Shown here: positions 1 through 8,464 of the stretch, in pieces
How positions within the stretch are numbered: position 1 is the first letter of the stretch
Layout: every line of letters begins with the position of its first letter
Source: Chloroflexota bacterium
GTDB taxonomy: Bacteria; Chloroflexota; Anaerolineae; UBA4142
Length of the DNA: 58,174 bases
Assembly (NCBI GenBank): GCA_016215025.1
Contig: JACRMI010000173.1
Coordinates: forward strand, 1 to 58,174
Direction: 5' to 3'
Made by a program: the position numbers and the translations under genes
Notes under the pieces: model-generated
Told to the model about the DNA's origin: nothing
Database searches by the model: none
What the model saw: the letters and a program-made list of their open reading frames with translations, nothing else

Positions 1-6
1 ATAGCG

Positions 7-13
7 CCTCCTT
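7..13 (-). promoter_or_regulatory. Shine-Dalgarno of the next gene to the left
   Basis: Reading leftwards, AAGGAGG lies a few bases before the window edge and 30 bp past the stop of the DUF4910 gene. It suggests that the surface-sugar operon continues with another gene starting just outside position 1. Confidence 0.5.
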
Positions 14-42
14 ACAGAAGCAGTATGAACGAAAAGATTCGA

Positions 43-1278
43 TTATGCGATTGTTAATCCGATGTGCGGATGTGACGACTCAGCAACAATGTGTACGATG
101 TCTCTGGACTTTTTTGTGTACGATGTCCTTGGACACGACACATATTTGCTAAGCATGGGTTCGCCAAAGGGACAAAGATTCTCATAGCGTAGATTGTGTT
201 CAAGTGCATAGACACAATCGACGTAAAGTTCAAGTGTTTCCAAAAGCGAGTCTATTGAGATAAAATCCAAATTATCCAAGGAGGTATGATATTCAGGATA
301 TTGTCCGTACGTCGAGCGCATCAGTGAGCCGATCGGAAGATCAAATCCTGGCGAGCTATATTGTCGTTCGTCGCTTCCGGTCGGAAAGTAGGGAACTGCT
401 TTGAACTCTACCCCACTGTGTTTGAGCACATGCAAAACTACTCGATCAAGTGCGTTGTTCGGATTCCGAACCTGCTTATAAGTGAAAGACCCTCGATCAC
501 CGCAACATGTTACGACAAACCCAGCCAACAGATTTTCTTTGAGCCGTTTGCCATGTAACGCCAGAAAAGCCAATGCGCCAATTGTTTCAGGTCCGTAATA
601 AAAATGATAAGTAAAACGACGCTTGGGTAAAGCGGCGAGATATTGGTAAAGCAACGTTGTAATAATCGGGCCCGAAAGTTCGTTGTTGGCAAGGGAAGGA
701 TGACAGCAGTACGTTGAGAAAAGAATTTGATGACTTGCCTCGCCCGGTAAAATGGACTCCGCCAAGGTCAATGATCCAGGAGCAAGGGTACCGTCGATAC
801 AGACCTCGTACTCGCCGGGAGACAGGGCTAGATACTGATGATGCGTTAAACAAAATCCCCAATCGCGCTTATAGTAGCTGGTCAAGTAGGGAATGGCATT
901 CGGCTGGGCAGGCAAGGTATGCAGATGAGGGCGCAATTCCTCCAGCGTCATCTTTTGATGGATAGGAGTACTGTAGTTGAGAACATGCAGATTCGACTGG
1001 CGGAAATCAACGATCCGTTCGCCTGCTTCGTTCTTGATGTAAGCATCACGAATATTCCACTCGTCAGGAATCTGCCAATCGAAGACCTGCGTGCCGGTTG
1101 GAATCTCGATGATCTTGAGTGGCACGTACTCCGAGATGGTCTTGAGGGTCGTGCGTAATCCTTCGCCCGTAATGCTGCGGCAAATTGGAAACAAGCGCCG
1201 CAACAGGTCTTCAACTATTCTGCCGTTTGTCTCTCTATCGATTCGAGCGCCGGGGGATTTCGATTCAAATGCGATCAA
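43..1278 (-). CDS. DUF4910/DUF2172 aminopeptidase-like protein
   Basis: The 411-residue protein has the layout of the aminopeptidase-like DUF4910 family. An N-terminal region reads SITGEGLR at about 37-44. A zinc-peptidase-like core follows, with CCHPSLANNELSGP near 191-204, GPETIGAL near 229 and a late EYHTSLDNLDF segment. The His, Glu and Asp residues in these motifs match M28-type metal ligands in spirit. No signal peptide is seen, so it is probably cytoplasmic. Family members often sit in sialic/pseudaminic/legionaminic-type sugar clusters, as here, but their reaction is not established; deacylation or hydrolysis of a sugar-linked amide is only an inference. Its start codon overlaps the stop of the methyltransferase gene (ATGA), so translation is coupled. 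It is the last complete gene of the operon in view. Confidence 0.8.
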   Translation of the reverse strand: MIAFESKSPGARIDRETNGRIVEDLLRRLFPICRSITGEGLRTTLKTISEYVPLKIIEIPTGTQVFDWQIPDEWNIRDAYIKNEAGERIVDFRQSNLHVLNYSTPIHQKMTLEELRPHLHTLPAQPNAIPYLTSYYKRDWGFCLTHHQYLALSPGEYEVCIDGTLAPGSLTLAESILPGEASHQILFSTYCCHPSLANNELSGPIITTLLYQYLAALPKRRFTYHFYYGPETIGALAFLALHGKRLKENLLAGFVVTCCGDRGSFTYKQVRNPNNALDRVVLHVLKHSGVEFKAVPYFPTGSDERQYSSPGFDLPIGSLMRSTYGQYPEYHTSLDNLDFISIDSLLETLELYVDCVYALEHNLRYENLCPFGEPMLSKYVSCPRTSYTKKSRDIVHIVAESSHPHIGLTIA

Positions 1279-2189
1279 TTTGCTTGCGCCTCAACGACAA
1301 ATGCCGAACACAAAAAGTAACCGCGCCATGAAGAGGAGTGTTCCAAACGTTGTGCTTCTTCTCGAAAGCGTTTCTGCATGGTGTTTTCCAACATAGGTGG
1401 CGCTGGATGATAATGGTACCAATGTAAGCGTGGATGAGTAAAACCCTCGCGTTCCATCAATTCCGTGACCTCGAATGGGTTATGAAATTTGGCGTGAATG
1501 GTATCGTAACGGGGGGTGCCATCGCCCCTTGTTTCCGGCGGAGGTTGATCTAACGCCAACCGCTTATCCAATTCCACGGCGACTTGCGCCCTGACATCGT
1601 CAGCCACGTCCGCGAGCAAATCATTCAGGATAAAATCCTTGGTGTATCGATTGAACGTAAAAAGTGAAAAAAGTTTGTTCCGAAACTCGACAAATATCTT
1701 TCCCCCTTCTTTAAGAAACATTCTCATATTGCGGAGTGCCAGAGCATCTTTGGCCACATGCGGCATCACTCCAACAGCAATCAACGCATCAAAGGGTCCA
1801 TACGCTAATTGATTTGCCGTTGTGAGACTGTCTTCAATATCACCCCATTGCACTCGCTTTGAATCTGCATTTATGCTTTGAAGATGAGCTTGAGTGAGTT
1901 TCACCATGTTTTCAGAAATGTCACAACCCGCTACGGCAAATCCCATTCGGGCCATGATGGCTATGGGGGTGCCTTCGCCGGTTCCTACCTCGTAAATCGA
2001 ATGAGCGTGGGATGCAGCCAGGCGTTGTACTAGCAATTGCAGCCGATAATAGTTCTGTGGATATTTTTCGCCAAGCAAGTTTTCGCGCTGATACTTTCGA
2101 TAATACTCACTTGCGACGGCGTCATAATATTTTGCAACGTCCTCTCTTTCGTTGCCCGTGTCTTGGGTCGACAATCCGGGAGATTCCAT
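1275..2189 (-). CDS. Class I SAM-dependent methyltransferase
   Basis: The 304-residue protein carries SAM-binding motif I, EVGTGEG, at 67-73, and the acidic motif II residue in AGCDIS near 88-92. VMPHVAKD and the FVEFRN strand follow in the expected order for a Rossmann methyltransferase. The C-terminal half, with the TEL/MEREGF helix-strand, is typical of small-molecule enzymes. The target is not identifiable; the context suggests O- or N-methylation of an activated nonulosonic sugar or its precursor. AGAGG precedes the ATG. A 46-bp gap separates it from neuB, the only real gap in the operon, and it overlaps the DUF4910 gene by 4 bp. Confidence 0.85.
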   Translation of the reverse strand: MESPGLSTQDTGNEREDVAKYYDAVASEYYRKYQRENLLGEKYPQNYYRLQLLVQRLAASHAHSIYEVGTGEGTPIAIMARMGFAVAGCDISENMVKLTQAHLQSINADSKRVQWGDIEDSLTTANQLAYGPFDALIAVGVMPHVAKDALALRNMRMFLKEGGKIFVEFRNKLFSLFTFNRYTKDFILNDLLADVADDVRAQVAVELDKRLALDQPPPETRGDGTPRYDTIHAKFHNPFEVTELMEREGFTHPRLHWYHYHPAPPMLENTMQKRFREEAQRLEHSSSWRGYFLCSAFVVEAQAN

Positions 2190-2235
2190 CCTGACCTCTC
2201 TTTACCTATTTCAAAGTTGAGTTGACGTATGGTTT

Positions 2236-3249
2236 TTATTCCAGACTTGTTTCCAAGATCAGATCATGTCGCTTGACCGGTACCTTCAATATGCGCCCAA
2301 TTAACGATGTTGCAAGCGTAGGGGATAATCCCTTACGCGGTCGAACATAATCGAGGTCGTCGAAAGTTAATCGAGTACCGGCATCCAAATCGCGTGCGGC
2401 GACGATACTGCGACGCGCCGCTTGCGCCATTTGCAACTCGGCATCCGTTAGTTTCTTTTCACCCGTTCCCAGCATTTCGTCAAACGAGTGGACGACGTCG
2501 GAGAGTTGCCGCAGGTCGGTTGGATCAGCCGATAAAGCATGGTCTCGAAACGTCATTCGACTTTTATCCAGTGTAAAATGTTTTTCGATCACGCGCGCTC
2601 CCAGCGCCAGGGCTGTGACGGATGCTTGGATTCCCAAGACGTGATCGGAATATCCGACGGTCAAATCAAATGTCTCATGCAAGGTATTGATTGCGCGCAA
2701 ATTGGCTTGCGCAAGTGGAACGGGATACAAGCTGACGCAATGCAACAAAGCCAGCGTATCCTTCAAAGGTCGTTTGGTGGGCAAGTGCTTGGCAATCGTA
2801 TTCACAGCGGTTGTAATTTCGTCCAGCGTACTCATGCCCGTCGAAAGGAAGATTGGTTTATCGAGTTTCGCCGCTTGGATGAGCAACGGTTCAAAATCCA
2901 AATCGCCCGACGCAATCTTGATTGCCGCAAGATGGTCAGCAATGGACTTGAGGGATTGCACATCGAAAGCTGAAGCGATGAACAGCATTCCTTGCTTTCG
3001 CGCCAGCGTTGCCATCTCGACCAAAGTAGCGAGCGGCAAGCGAAAACGCGACAGTTGCGCGATTCGTTCGGTCTGCGAACGATGGACCAAATGCTCCGGA
3101 TCGATGATTTGAACTTTGACAGCATCAGCACCGGATTCAGCGGCAGCGGTAACCATATCCATCGCCAATGCTTGATCGCCTTCGTGATTGTTGCCAAGCT
3201 CAGCTATGAGCAATCGCTTTTGTTCCAAATCGCAATTACCTAGAATCAT
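2236..3249 (-). CDS. neuB: NeuB-family nonulosonate synthase
   Basis: The 337-residue protein is a full-length member of the N-acetylneuraminate/legionaminate/pseudaminate synthase family, which condenses phosphoenolpyruvate with a six-carbon amino sugar. It opens with IAELGNNHEGD (15-25), then ADAVKVQ, IKIASGDL, STGMS, LLHCVSLYPVP and GYSDH, all TIM-barrel signature segments. A C-terminal SAF (antifreeze-like) domain follows from about 280 (RRSIVAARDLDAG, then IGRILKVPV). The start ATG overlaps the stop of the GNAT gene. Which sugar is made cannot be read from sequence; the SpsF, DegT and GNAT neighbours favour an N-acylated, legionaminate- or SpsE-like product over plain sialic acid. Confidence 0.9.
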   Translation of the reverse strand: MILGNCDLEQKRLLIAELGNNHEGDQALAMDMVTAAAESGADAVKVQIIDPEHLVHRSQTERIAQLSRFRLPLATLVEMATLARKQGMLFIASAFDVQSLKSIADHLAAIKIASGDLDFEPLLIQAAKLDKPIFLSTGMSTLDEITTAVNTIAKHLPTKRPLKDTLALLHCVSLYPVPLAQANLRAINTLHETFDLTVGYSDHVLGIQASVTALALGARVIEKHFTLDKSRMTFRDHALSADPTDLRQLSDVVHSFDEMLGTGEKKLTDAELQMAQAARRSIVAARDLDAGTRLTFDDLDYVRPRKGLSPTLATSLIGRILKVPVKRHDLILETSLE

Positions 3250-3989
3250 CTCGACGCCTCGCCGTTGCGAAAATGCGCGTGCAAGACAAACGTTGTTTCG
3301 GCAATACGAAATCCCAAGTTCTCATAGAGTTGTAGCGAGGGAATATTCGCTGCTTGCGTTCCGACGCGCAAACGACTCACCGCGTTGACCGAATCCCGAA
3401 TGAAGAAATTTACCAACGCGCGGCCAATTCCTTGACGCTGATACGCTTTATCGACTGTGATCAAATCGATTACGCGGGCGGACTCGCCATTGATCGTCGT
3501 TTTGAGAACGGCGAGAAAACCAACCGGCTTGCCGTCAACCTCTGCAATCAAGAGGCGCTCGCCGCGCTCTTTCTGACAATAGCTTTTTATCCAGGCACGC
3601 TTGATTGCATTCGCCAGTTGGTTCGGGATCTGAGGATCGAGGTGAAAGCGCGAATAGACAAAGCTGGTCTCGGCGATTTTCAAAACCGCATCATGTTCAT
3701 CGGCGCGCAGATCGCGGACGATTATTTGCTTGTCGTCGGAATCAGTGTTCAGTGCGGGTATGCGATCAAGCGTTACATTGACATCGACCACATTAAAACC
3801 ATGCGCGGTCAGAGTGCGGACTTGATCGATCCGCGTGGTGGAAATTTTGGCATACAGAAATGCTGCTGAACTTGCGGCAGCCTGAGCAAACGAGTTCGCC
3901 GTTACGGTACTTTCTTCGGATGCCAGCGTTACTTTGAACACTGGATAGCCGAAGATGTTCGCGAGCCAGGAATCTGGTTCGATCTTCAC
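3246..3989 (-). CDS. GNAT-family N-acetyltransferase
   Basis: The 247-residue protein has a C-terminal GNAT fold. VGFLAVLKTTINGESARVID is the beta-sheet region, followed by the acetyl-CoA loop DKAYQRQGIGRALVNFF (Q/R-x-x-G-x-G/A) and then LYENLGFRIAE. The N-terminal 100 residues resemble the extra domain of sugar N-acetyltransferases such as LegH/WecD, which acetylate the amino group made by a DegT aminotransferase. The start is GTG and overlaps the epimerase stop as GTGA; its own stop overlaps the neuB start. The logical role is N-acetylation of the amino sugar before NeuB, inferred from position. Confidence 0.8.
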   Translation of the reverse strand: MKIEPDSWLANIFGYPVFKVTLASEESTVTANSFAQAAASSAAFLYAKISTTRIDQVRTLTAHGFNVVDVNVTLDRIPALNTDSDDKQIIVRDLRADEHDAVLKIAETSFVYSRFHLDPQIPNQLANAIKRAWIKSYCQKERGERLLIAEVDGKPVGFLAVLKTTINGESARVIDLITVDKAYQRQGIGRALVNFFIRDSVNAVSRLRVGTQAANIPSLQLYENLGFRIAETTFVLHAHFRNGEASR

Positions 3990-5032
3990 GCATCCACCTT
4001 GATGTTCATCCAGAATTTGCCGCTCGGATCAAGTTCTTTGTACCAAGCGATGTACTTTGGAAAGCCGACCTCGATTGGATTTTGTGGCGCATACCCCAGC
4101 ATTTCTTTTGCCTTTTTGATACTGAGCGTTCCACGAAACGGCATCAAGTTATCGCGTTCGACGTACTGCACAGGCGCGCCGGGAAACGATTGCTTCATGA
4201 CATTCACCAAGTCGTTGATTGACCTGGACTGCCCATACGTCAAATTGAAAATATCATTGCGCGCGTTGGGATGCTGAATGACCAATTCGATTCCCTGGAC
4301 CAAGTCATCGATAAACGTAAAATCGAGGCGCTCATTGCCATCGCCATCGACGCGAAGCTTGCCGCCCTTCATCGCGCTTTCGATGAAAATCTGTCCGACG
4401 CGGCGGCTCACGCAGCGAGGACCGTAGAGCGCCGAGGGACGAATGATGGTATAAGGCAACTTGAATACTTGATTATAGGCGATCACCATTTTTTCTCCCG
4501 CGACTTTGAGCGCGCCGTAAATGCCAATGGAGTTGAGCGGGTGGTCTTCGCCGACTTCGGGCGTGAGAAAGTTGCCATAGACCATGCTCGAAGACAAGAA
4601 AATAAAATGCTCGATGTTCCCGCGCGCATAGTCGAGCGCGTTTTCCAGCGTACGCAGACTGTGGTCAAACGTGCTGTAGGGGTCTTTGTTGGATTTGCCG
4701 GCGTGCGAAACTGCCGCCAAGTGAATGATGACTTGAGGTTGAATGCGAACCAAGATGTGTGTCAACGCGTGGTAATCGCGCGCGTCTTGGATGTTTAATG
4801 AGATACCGGCTTGGCGCAGCAATTCCAACCGCTGGTTGATGATCGCCAGGTACAAATCGCGATCGGGCACATCGGCCCTGGCTGATGCAAAGGCGAGCAA
4901 GTTGTTGACCTGCAATCCATCGATAATCTCGACGTGCGCTCCGTCGCGTGACAATGCCAACGCCAAGTTGTGTCCAATGAATCCAGCGCCACCGATCAGC
5001 GCGATTCGTTTGCCTTTGAAATCGAAATTCAT
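3986..5032 (-). CDS. NAD-dependent sugar epimerase/dehydratase (SDR)
   Basis: The 348-residue protein is an extended short-chain dehydrogenase. The nucleotide-binding GGAGFIG lies at 14-20, followed by IHLAAVSH, SSSMVYG and the YGALK (Y-x-x-x-K) catalytic pair, then RPSALYGPR. Such enzymes epimerise or dehydrate NDP-sugars. Its probable job is the first modification of the UDP-sugar feeding the aminotransferase. The ATG at 5032 is preferred because it overlaps the upstream stop (ATGA). A longer reading frame back to 5128 adds 32 residues without homology-like character and would run deep into the aminotransferase gene. Confidence 0.85.
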   Translation of the reverse strand: MNFDFKGKRIALIGGAGFIGHNLALALSRDGAHVEIIDGLQVNNLLAFASARADVPDRDLYLAIINQRLELLRQAGISLNIQDARDYHALTHILVRIQPQVIIHLAAVSHAGKSNKDPYSTFDHSLRTLENALDYARGNIEHFIFLSSSMVYGNFLTPEVGEDHPLNSIGIYGALKVAGEKMVIAYNQVFKLPYTIIRPSALYGPRCVSRRVGQIFIESAMKGGKLRVDGDGNERLDFTFIDDLVQGIELVIQHPNARNDIFNLTYGQSRSINDLVNVMKQSFPGAPVQYVERDNLMPFRGTLSIKKAKEMLGYAPQNPIEVGFPKYIAWYKELDPSGKFWMNIKVDA

Positions 5033-6186
5033 TGATTCGTCTCCTTCACGACCTGCGCAAAAACTTGTCCAATGTATTCCAGGTCCTGCTCGTCCAAATG
5101 CGGTCCAACCGGTAGTGCAATCGAACAATCGCTGATTTTTTCAGCGTTTGGGTACTCGCCGGTTTTATAGCCATACTTTTGGCGATAATACGTCATGCGC
5201 GGCACGGGTTGCGGATAATAAACGCTTGTTCCGATGCCCGCTTGATTCAATAGGGGAACGATTTGATTACGTTTTGATGCGAGCGGCCCGCTGAGAACGA
5301 CACTCAAGCAATAGTGGCTGCTCGTCAGCGCATCACTATTCGAATCGAGCACACAGGTATACGGAATATTCTTGAACGCATTCTTGAGTCGAGTAAAATT
5401 CGCGCGCCGACGGCGCAAGATTTCATCGATGCGTTTGAGTTGCCCACGCCCAAGTGCGGCATTAATATCGCTCAAGCGATAATTGATGCCGAGCGTCGGT
5501 ACGTCGTACATGCCTGGGATGGTGCGCTCGGAAAAGGTACGATCAACGCCGAATCCGCGCGCCTTCGATACCTTGTCGGCAAGCTCCTTATGCCGACTTA
5601 CAAACATACCGCCGTCGCCCGTTGTGATGTGTTTCACCGGATAGAAAGAAAAGATGCCAGCATCCCCCAGCAAACCGACGTGCGTGCTTTTGTAACGCGT
5701 GCCAATTGCCAGCGCACAATCCTCGATCACTTGCAGTCCGTGGCGTGACGCAATTTCGAGAATCGCATCCATGTTGCATGGGATGCCCAAAAAGTGGACC
5801 AAGCCAATCGCTTTGGTGCGCGGCGTAATCAATCGTTCGATGCGCGATGGATCGATGTTGCCGGTGGCGCTATCGCAGTCCACAAAGACCGGCTGTGCGC
5901 CGACGACTTCGACAGCATGGGCAGTGGCGATGTGAGTCTGTGCCGTGACGATGACTTGATCGCCTGCGCCAATTCCCAATTGCCAGTAGGCAAGATGAAG
6001 CGCCGCCATTCCTGAACTTAGCGAAACACAATATGCGTCGCCGCCCATAAATTGGGCGAACTCAGCTTCAAACGCCTTAGCTTGTGGTCCATGCGTGAGC
6101 ACATCGCCTTGCAGAACTTGCATCACAGCTTGGCGGTCTTCATCGGTCACCCAGGGTTTGCCGAAAGGAATAGATCGAATCGTCAT
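5029..6186 (-). CDS. DegT/DnrJ/EryC1/StrS aminotransferase
   Basis: The 385-residue protein is a PLP-dependent sugar aminotransferase of the LegC/PseC/SpsC type. Key features are SLSSGMAALHLA near 55-66, the PLP-ring Asp in IEDCALAIG (D156), and the Schiff-base lysine in YPVKHITTGDGG (K185). TLGINYRLSDINAALG and a GTSVYYPQPVP tail complete the fold. It would transfer an amino group from glutamate to a 4-keto sugar made by the SDR enzyme. The start at 6186 overlaps the oxidoreductase stop (ATGA); an in-frame extension to 6243 is rejected for this reason. Confidence 0.9.
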   Translation of the reverse strand: MTIRSIPFGKPWVTDEDRQAVMQVLQGDVLTHGPQAKAFEAEFAQFMGGDAYCVSLSSGMAALHLAYWQLGIGAGDQVIVTAQTHIATAHAVEVVGAQPVFVDCDSATGNIDPSRIERLITPRTKAIGLVHFLGIPCNMDAILEIASRHGLQVIEDCALAIGTRYKSTHVGLLGDAGIFSFYPVKHITTGDGGMFVSRHKELADKVSKARGFGVDRTFSERTIPGMYDVPTLGINYRLSDINAALGRGQLKRIDEILRRRRANFTRLKNAFKNIPYTCVLDSNSDALTSSHYCLSVVLSGPLASKRNQIVPLLNQAGIGTSVYYPQPVPRMTYYRQKYGYKTGEYPNAEKISDCSIALPVGPHLDEQDLEYIGQVFAQVVKETNQ

Positions 6187-7196
6187 GTGTATTGAACCTC
6201 CACGGTTTGACCGGATTGGGTTGCTTGATCGCAGGCGACGCAAACGCTGATGACATCAAACATCGTTTGTGTGTGCTGATCGAGATTTTCTTCATTTAGG
6301 ATGGCGGACACGAACGGTGGAATTAGATCACCTTTACTTTTTGGCAACGGAGAAAAAGAGATTGGCTCGGATGGCGCAGACGGATCACGCGATATATGCA
6401 AGCGCGCGCCAGCATCGTCGTAGAGAAATGTTGCCTTGGTTCCAAACAAACGTATCACGTGTTGATGCTGATGGACACATCCAAAATTTGCCGTAATTCG
6501 TCCGACCAGACCCGAACGAAATTGCATCATCGCCGTCACATAGTCTTGAAATCTAAAATCGGTACCAGTGGTGCAAATACGATTGCCAACAGCGGATATT
6601 TGACGGGGCAGTTCGCTAGTGATCCAAAGCATCAAGTCAATAAGGTGAACACCTCCACCAAGCATTACCGAATAATCATCTACATCTTTGCGCCAGCCCT
6701 GCGTGATTTTTTCCAGTCGCCCGTACAGATAATCTCCGTCAAAAGCGTACGCCTTGCCCAAGTGTCCTGCGTCGTATTCTTGTTTCAACCATCGGTACAT
6801 GGGGGCGGCACGGAGAACTAGATTCGTAGAGAGCTTGAGTCGTCCGTCATGCTTCGCCCAGGCTTGCTTGATGGTTATTACTTCGTCATGGGTCCGACAC
6901 AATGGCTTTTCGACAAAGACATGCTTGCCCGCATTCAACGCGGCAACGACTTGCTCGAAATGATCATCATCGTACGAAGCGATTGAGACAATTTGAACGG
7001 TTGGATCATGCAGTATCTGTTCAAAACTGTTTGCAACAGCCCCGGCTCGTAATTCTTTACTTAGGTGCGCCGATTTATTTGTATCAAGGTCATAAAGCCA
7101 TACAAGTTCGCATTGATCTATTGCCGCGTACGTGTGCGCATGTTGCTCGCCGACGCCTAATCCGACTACCGCAACTCCGAGTCGATTTTTTTTCAT
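6183..7196 (-). CDS. Gfo/Idh/MocA-family oxidoreductase
   Basis: The 337-residue NAD(P)-dependent sugar oxidoreductase has an N-terminal Rossmann motif VVGLGVGEQHAHTY and the family hallmark EKPLCRT near 96-102, whose lysine is catalytic. A C-terminal alpha/beta substrate domain contains GGGVHLIDLMLWI. Members oxidise or reduce NDP-sugars or free sugars. In NeuB/SpsF-type clusters an enzyme of this family often sits beside the cytidylyltransferase, but its exact step is not settled. It starts within the stop of the cytidylyltransferase gene and ends within the start of the aminotransferase gene. Confidence 0.88.
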   Translation of the reverse strand: MKKNRLGVAVVGLGVGEQHAHTYAAIDQCELVWLYDLDTNKSAHLSKELRAGAVANSFEQILHDPTVQIVSIASYDDDHFEQVVAALNAGKHVFVEKPLCRTHDEVITIKQAWAKHDGRLKLSTNLVLRAAPMYRWLKQEYDAGHLGKAYAFDGDYLYGRLEKITQGWRKDVDDYSVMLGGGVHLIDLMLWITSELPRQISAVGNRICTTGTDFRFQDYVTAMMQFRSGLVGRITANFGCVHQHQHVIRLFGTKATFLYDDAGARLHISRDPSAPSEPISFSPLPKSKGDLIPPFVSAILNEENLDQHTQTMFDVISVCVACDQATQSGQTVEVQYT

Positions 7197-7858
7197 CGCG
7201 TGAAAAATTCTCGCTTCAATTCAGTCGTTTGGTTTTCCAGACGCCGCATATCTTCGATTGTATCAACGCACAAGTTCACCTGCGACAGCGCCGCATTGCC
7301 CGATTCGAAATTGACGATCTTGAAATCTTGCGGGTGATTGTAGAAAAATTTGGTGACATGTTCCTTTTCTTCATCCGTCAATCCGAATGGATCGATAGCT
7401 GCATACTGGTGTGCATAGATCAACTCGATGCTATTGCCTTTTGGGAAGCTTCGCGGATAAACATTGGTGACAATAGCGATACCTTCCTGGATTGTGTATG
7501 TCAATGCTTTTCTAAATAATGAATCGTCTAATAATGGACTATCTGCACAGACGCGAAAAAAACAATCGCAGGGATATTGTTTTAGACAGTCTTGAAAGCG
7601 CAGGAAAACGTCGTTCAACGAGCCGCGGAAGACGGTAATGCCCATGGTTATAACATACGCTGCCAAGGGATCATCGGATGGCTCGGTGCTCGTCGCCAGT
7701 GTGATATACTCGCGGGGAATGGCTAAAGCAACTCGATCAATGACGTGCGCAATGATGGGACGTCCCGCGAAGGGAGCCAGTACCTTACCAGGAAATCGCG
7801 AAGAACTCATGCGCGCTTGAATGAATGCTCGCACAAGAGGTGTATGTTCTGTCGTCAT
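7193..7858 (-). CDS. SpsF-type cytidylyltransferase (COG1861-like)
   Basis: The protein begins with the nucleotidyltransferase signature AFIQARMSSSRFPGKVLAPF. It continues with GRPIIAHVIDRV, the metal-binding CADSPLLD, and a late LCVDTIEDMRRL segment, matching SpsF/NeuA-like CMP-sugar synthetases. It would activate the NeuB product with CTP. I start it at MTTEHTP (221 residues), 8 bp after the regulator stop. Upstream ATGs at 7882 and 7912 would overlap the regulator and lack a ribosome site. The family label SpsF is firmer than the exact substrate. Confidence 0.82.
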   Translation of the reverse strand: MTTEHTPLVRAFIQARMSSSRFPGKVLAPFAGRPIIAHVIDRVALAIPREYITLATSTEPSDDPLAAYVITMGITVFRGSLNDVFLRFQDCLKQYPCDCFFRVCADSPLLDDSLFRKALTYTIQEGIAIVTNVYPRSFPKGNSIELIYAHQYAAIDPFGLTDEEKEHVTKFFYNHPQDFKIVNFESGNAALSQVNLCVDTIEDMRRLENQTTELKREFFTR

Positions 7859-7865
7859 CAATTCA

Positions 7866-8342
7866 CTACTTGTCTTTGCCATTGGGCATTTCGGTAACAA
7901 ACGTATTGCCATCGGCGCGGATGATTGGAAGCTGCGTCGATTTTTTTTCGACTCGCATGTCTTGCTCCAAACACGTCAAGCGCAAAATCTCAGTCGCTTC
8001 ATCGTCGCCGTCAATGCAAATTGCGGTGTACCCTGATCGGTGAATTTGGGTCAGTGTTTCGCGGGCTGACTGGCGCAGTTCTCGGTACGTGCGCAACGAC
8101 ACATCCATGTAGCTGCGTGTGAGTTTGACTTTGAGTGCCAGACCAGAAGGAGTGAGAAAATAGTGCAATTTGCGGCGTTGAAGGTGAGTGACTTTGATGT
8201 AACCTTTGTTGATCAGGCGTTTGACGTACCAATTAATGCTACCCACCGCTACGCCTAACTGGGTCGCCAACGTCGCCTGAGTTGTTTCGGGGTTACGTTC
8301 GATTTCTTGGAGGATGCGCAGTTCGTGTTCGCTGTTTGCCAT
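7866..8342 (-). CDS. EPS-associated MarR-like winged-helix regulator
   Basis: The 158-residue protein has an N-terminal winged helix at about 5-80, including a recognition region around GVAVGSINWYVKRLINKGYIK. This matches the small MarR-like regulators placed at the head of exopolysaccharide clusters. The second half, with a TAICIDGDDEATEILRL strand-turn-helix, resembles a small Rossmann-like sensing domain and is less usual. It is the first gene of the leftward operon. A consensus promoter and a perfect 9-3-9 palindrome sit just upstream, so autoregulation is likely. The ATG at 8342 keeps the palindrome outside the coding region; an earlier ATG at 8399 would place the promoter inside the gene. 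Confidence 0.8.
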   Translation of the reverse strand: MANSEHELRILQEIERNPETTQATLATQLGVAVGSINWYVKRLINKGYIKVTHLQRRKLHYFLTPSGLALKVKLTRSYMDVSLRTYRELRQSARETLTQIHRSGYTAICIDGDDEATEILRLTCLEQDMRVEKKSTQLPIIRADGNTFVTEMPNGKDK

Positions 8343-8354
8343 GGTTGCCTGTTC

Positions 8355-8375
8355 AAAATTCAACAATTGAATTTT
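8355..8375. promoter_or_regulatory. Palindromic operator before the EPS regulator
   Basis: A perfect 9-3-9 inverted repeat (AAAATTCAA / TTGAATTTT) overlaps the -10 box and start point of the leftward promoter. Its size and position fit a dimeric winged-helix repressor, most simply the adjacent regulator. Confidence 0.65.
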
Positions 8376-8399
8376 ACACCCAATAGTGACCTTCGTCAA
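8371..8399 (-). promoter_or_regulatory. Promoter of the surface-sugar operon
   Basis: On the minus strand TTGACG (8394-8399) and TAAAAT (8371-8376) are separated by 17 bp, a near-consensus sigma-70 promoter that would start transcription about 25 bp before the regulator ATG. Confidence 0.75.
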
Positions 8400-8464
8400 C
8401 TAGGCTTTGAGTAATGGCAAGACAGTCACGCGGGGTAGAACTCGGAGAAAATGGGTCGTCTAGA

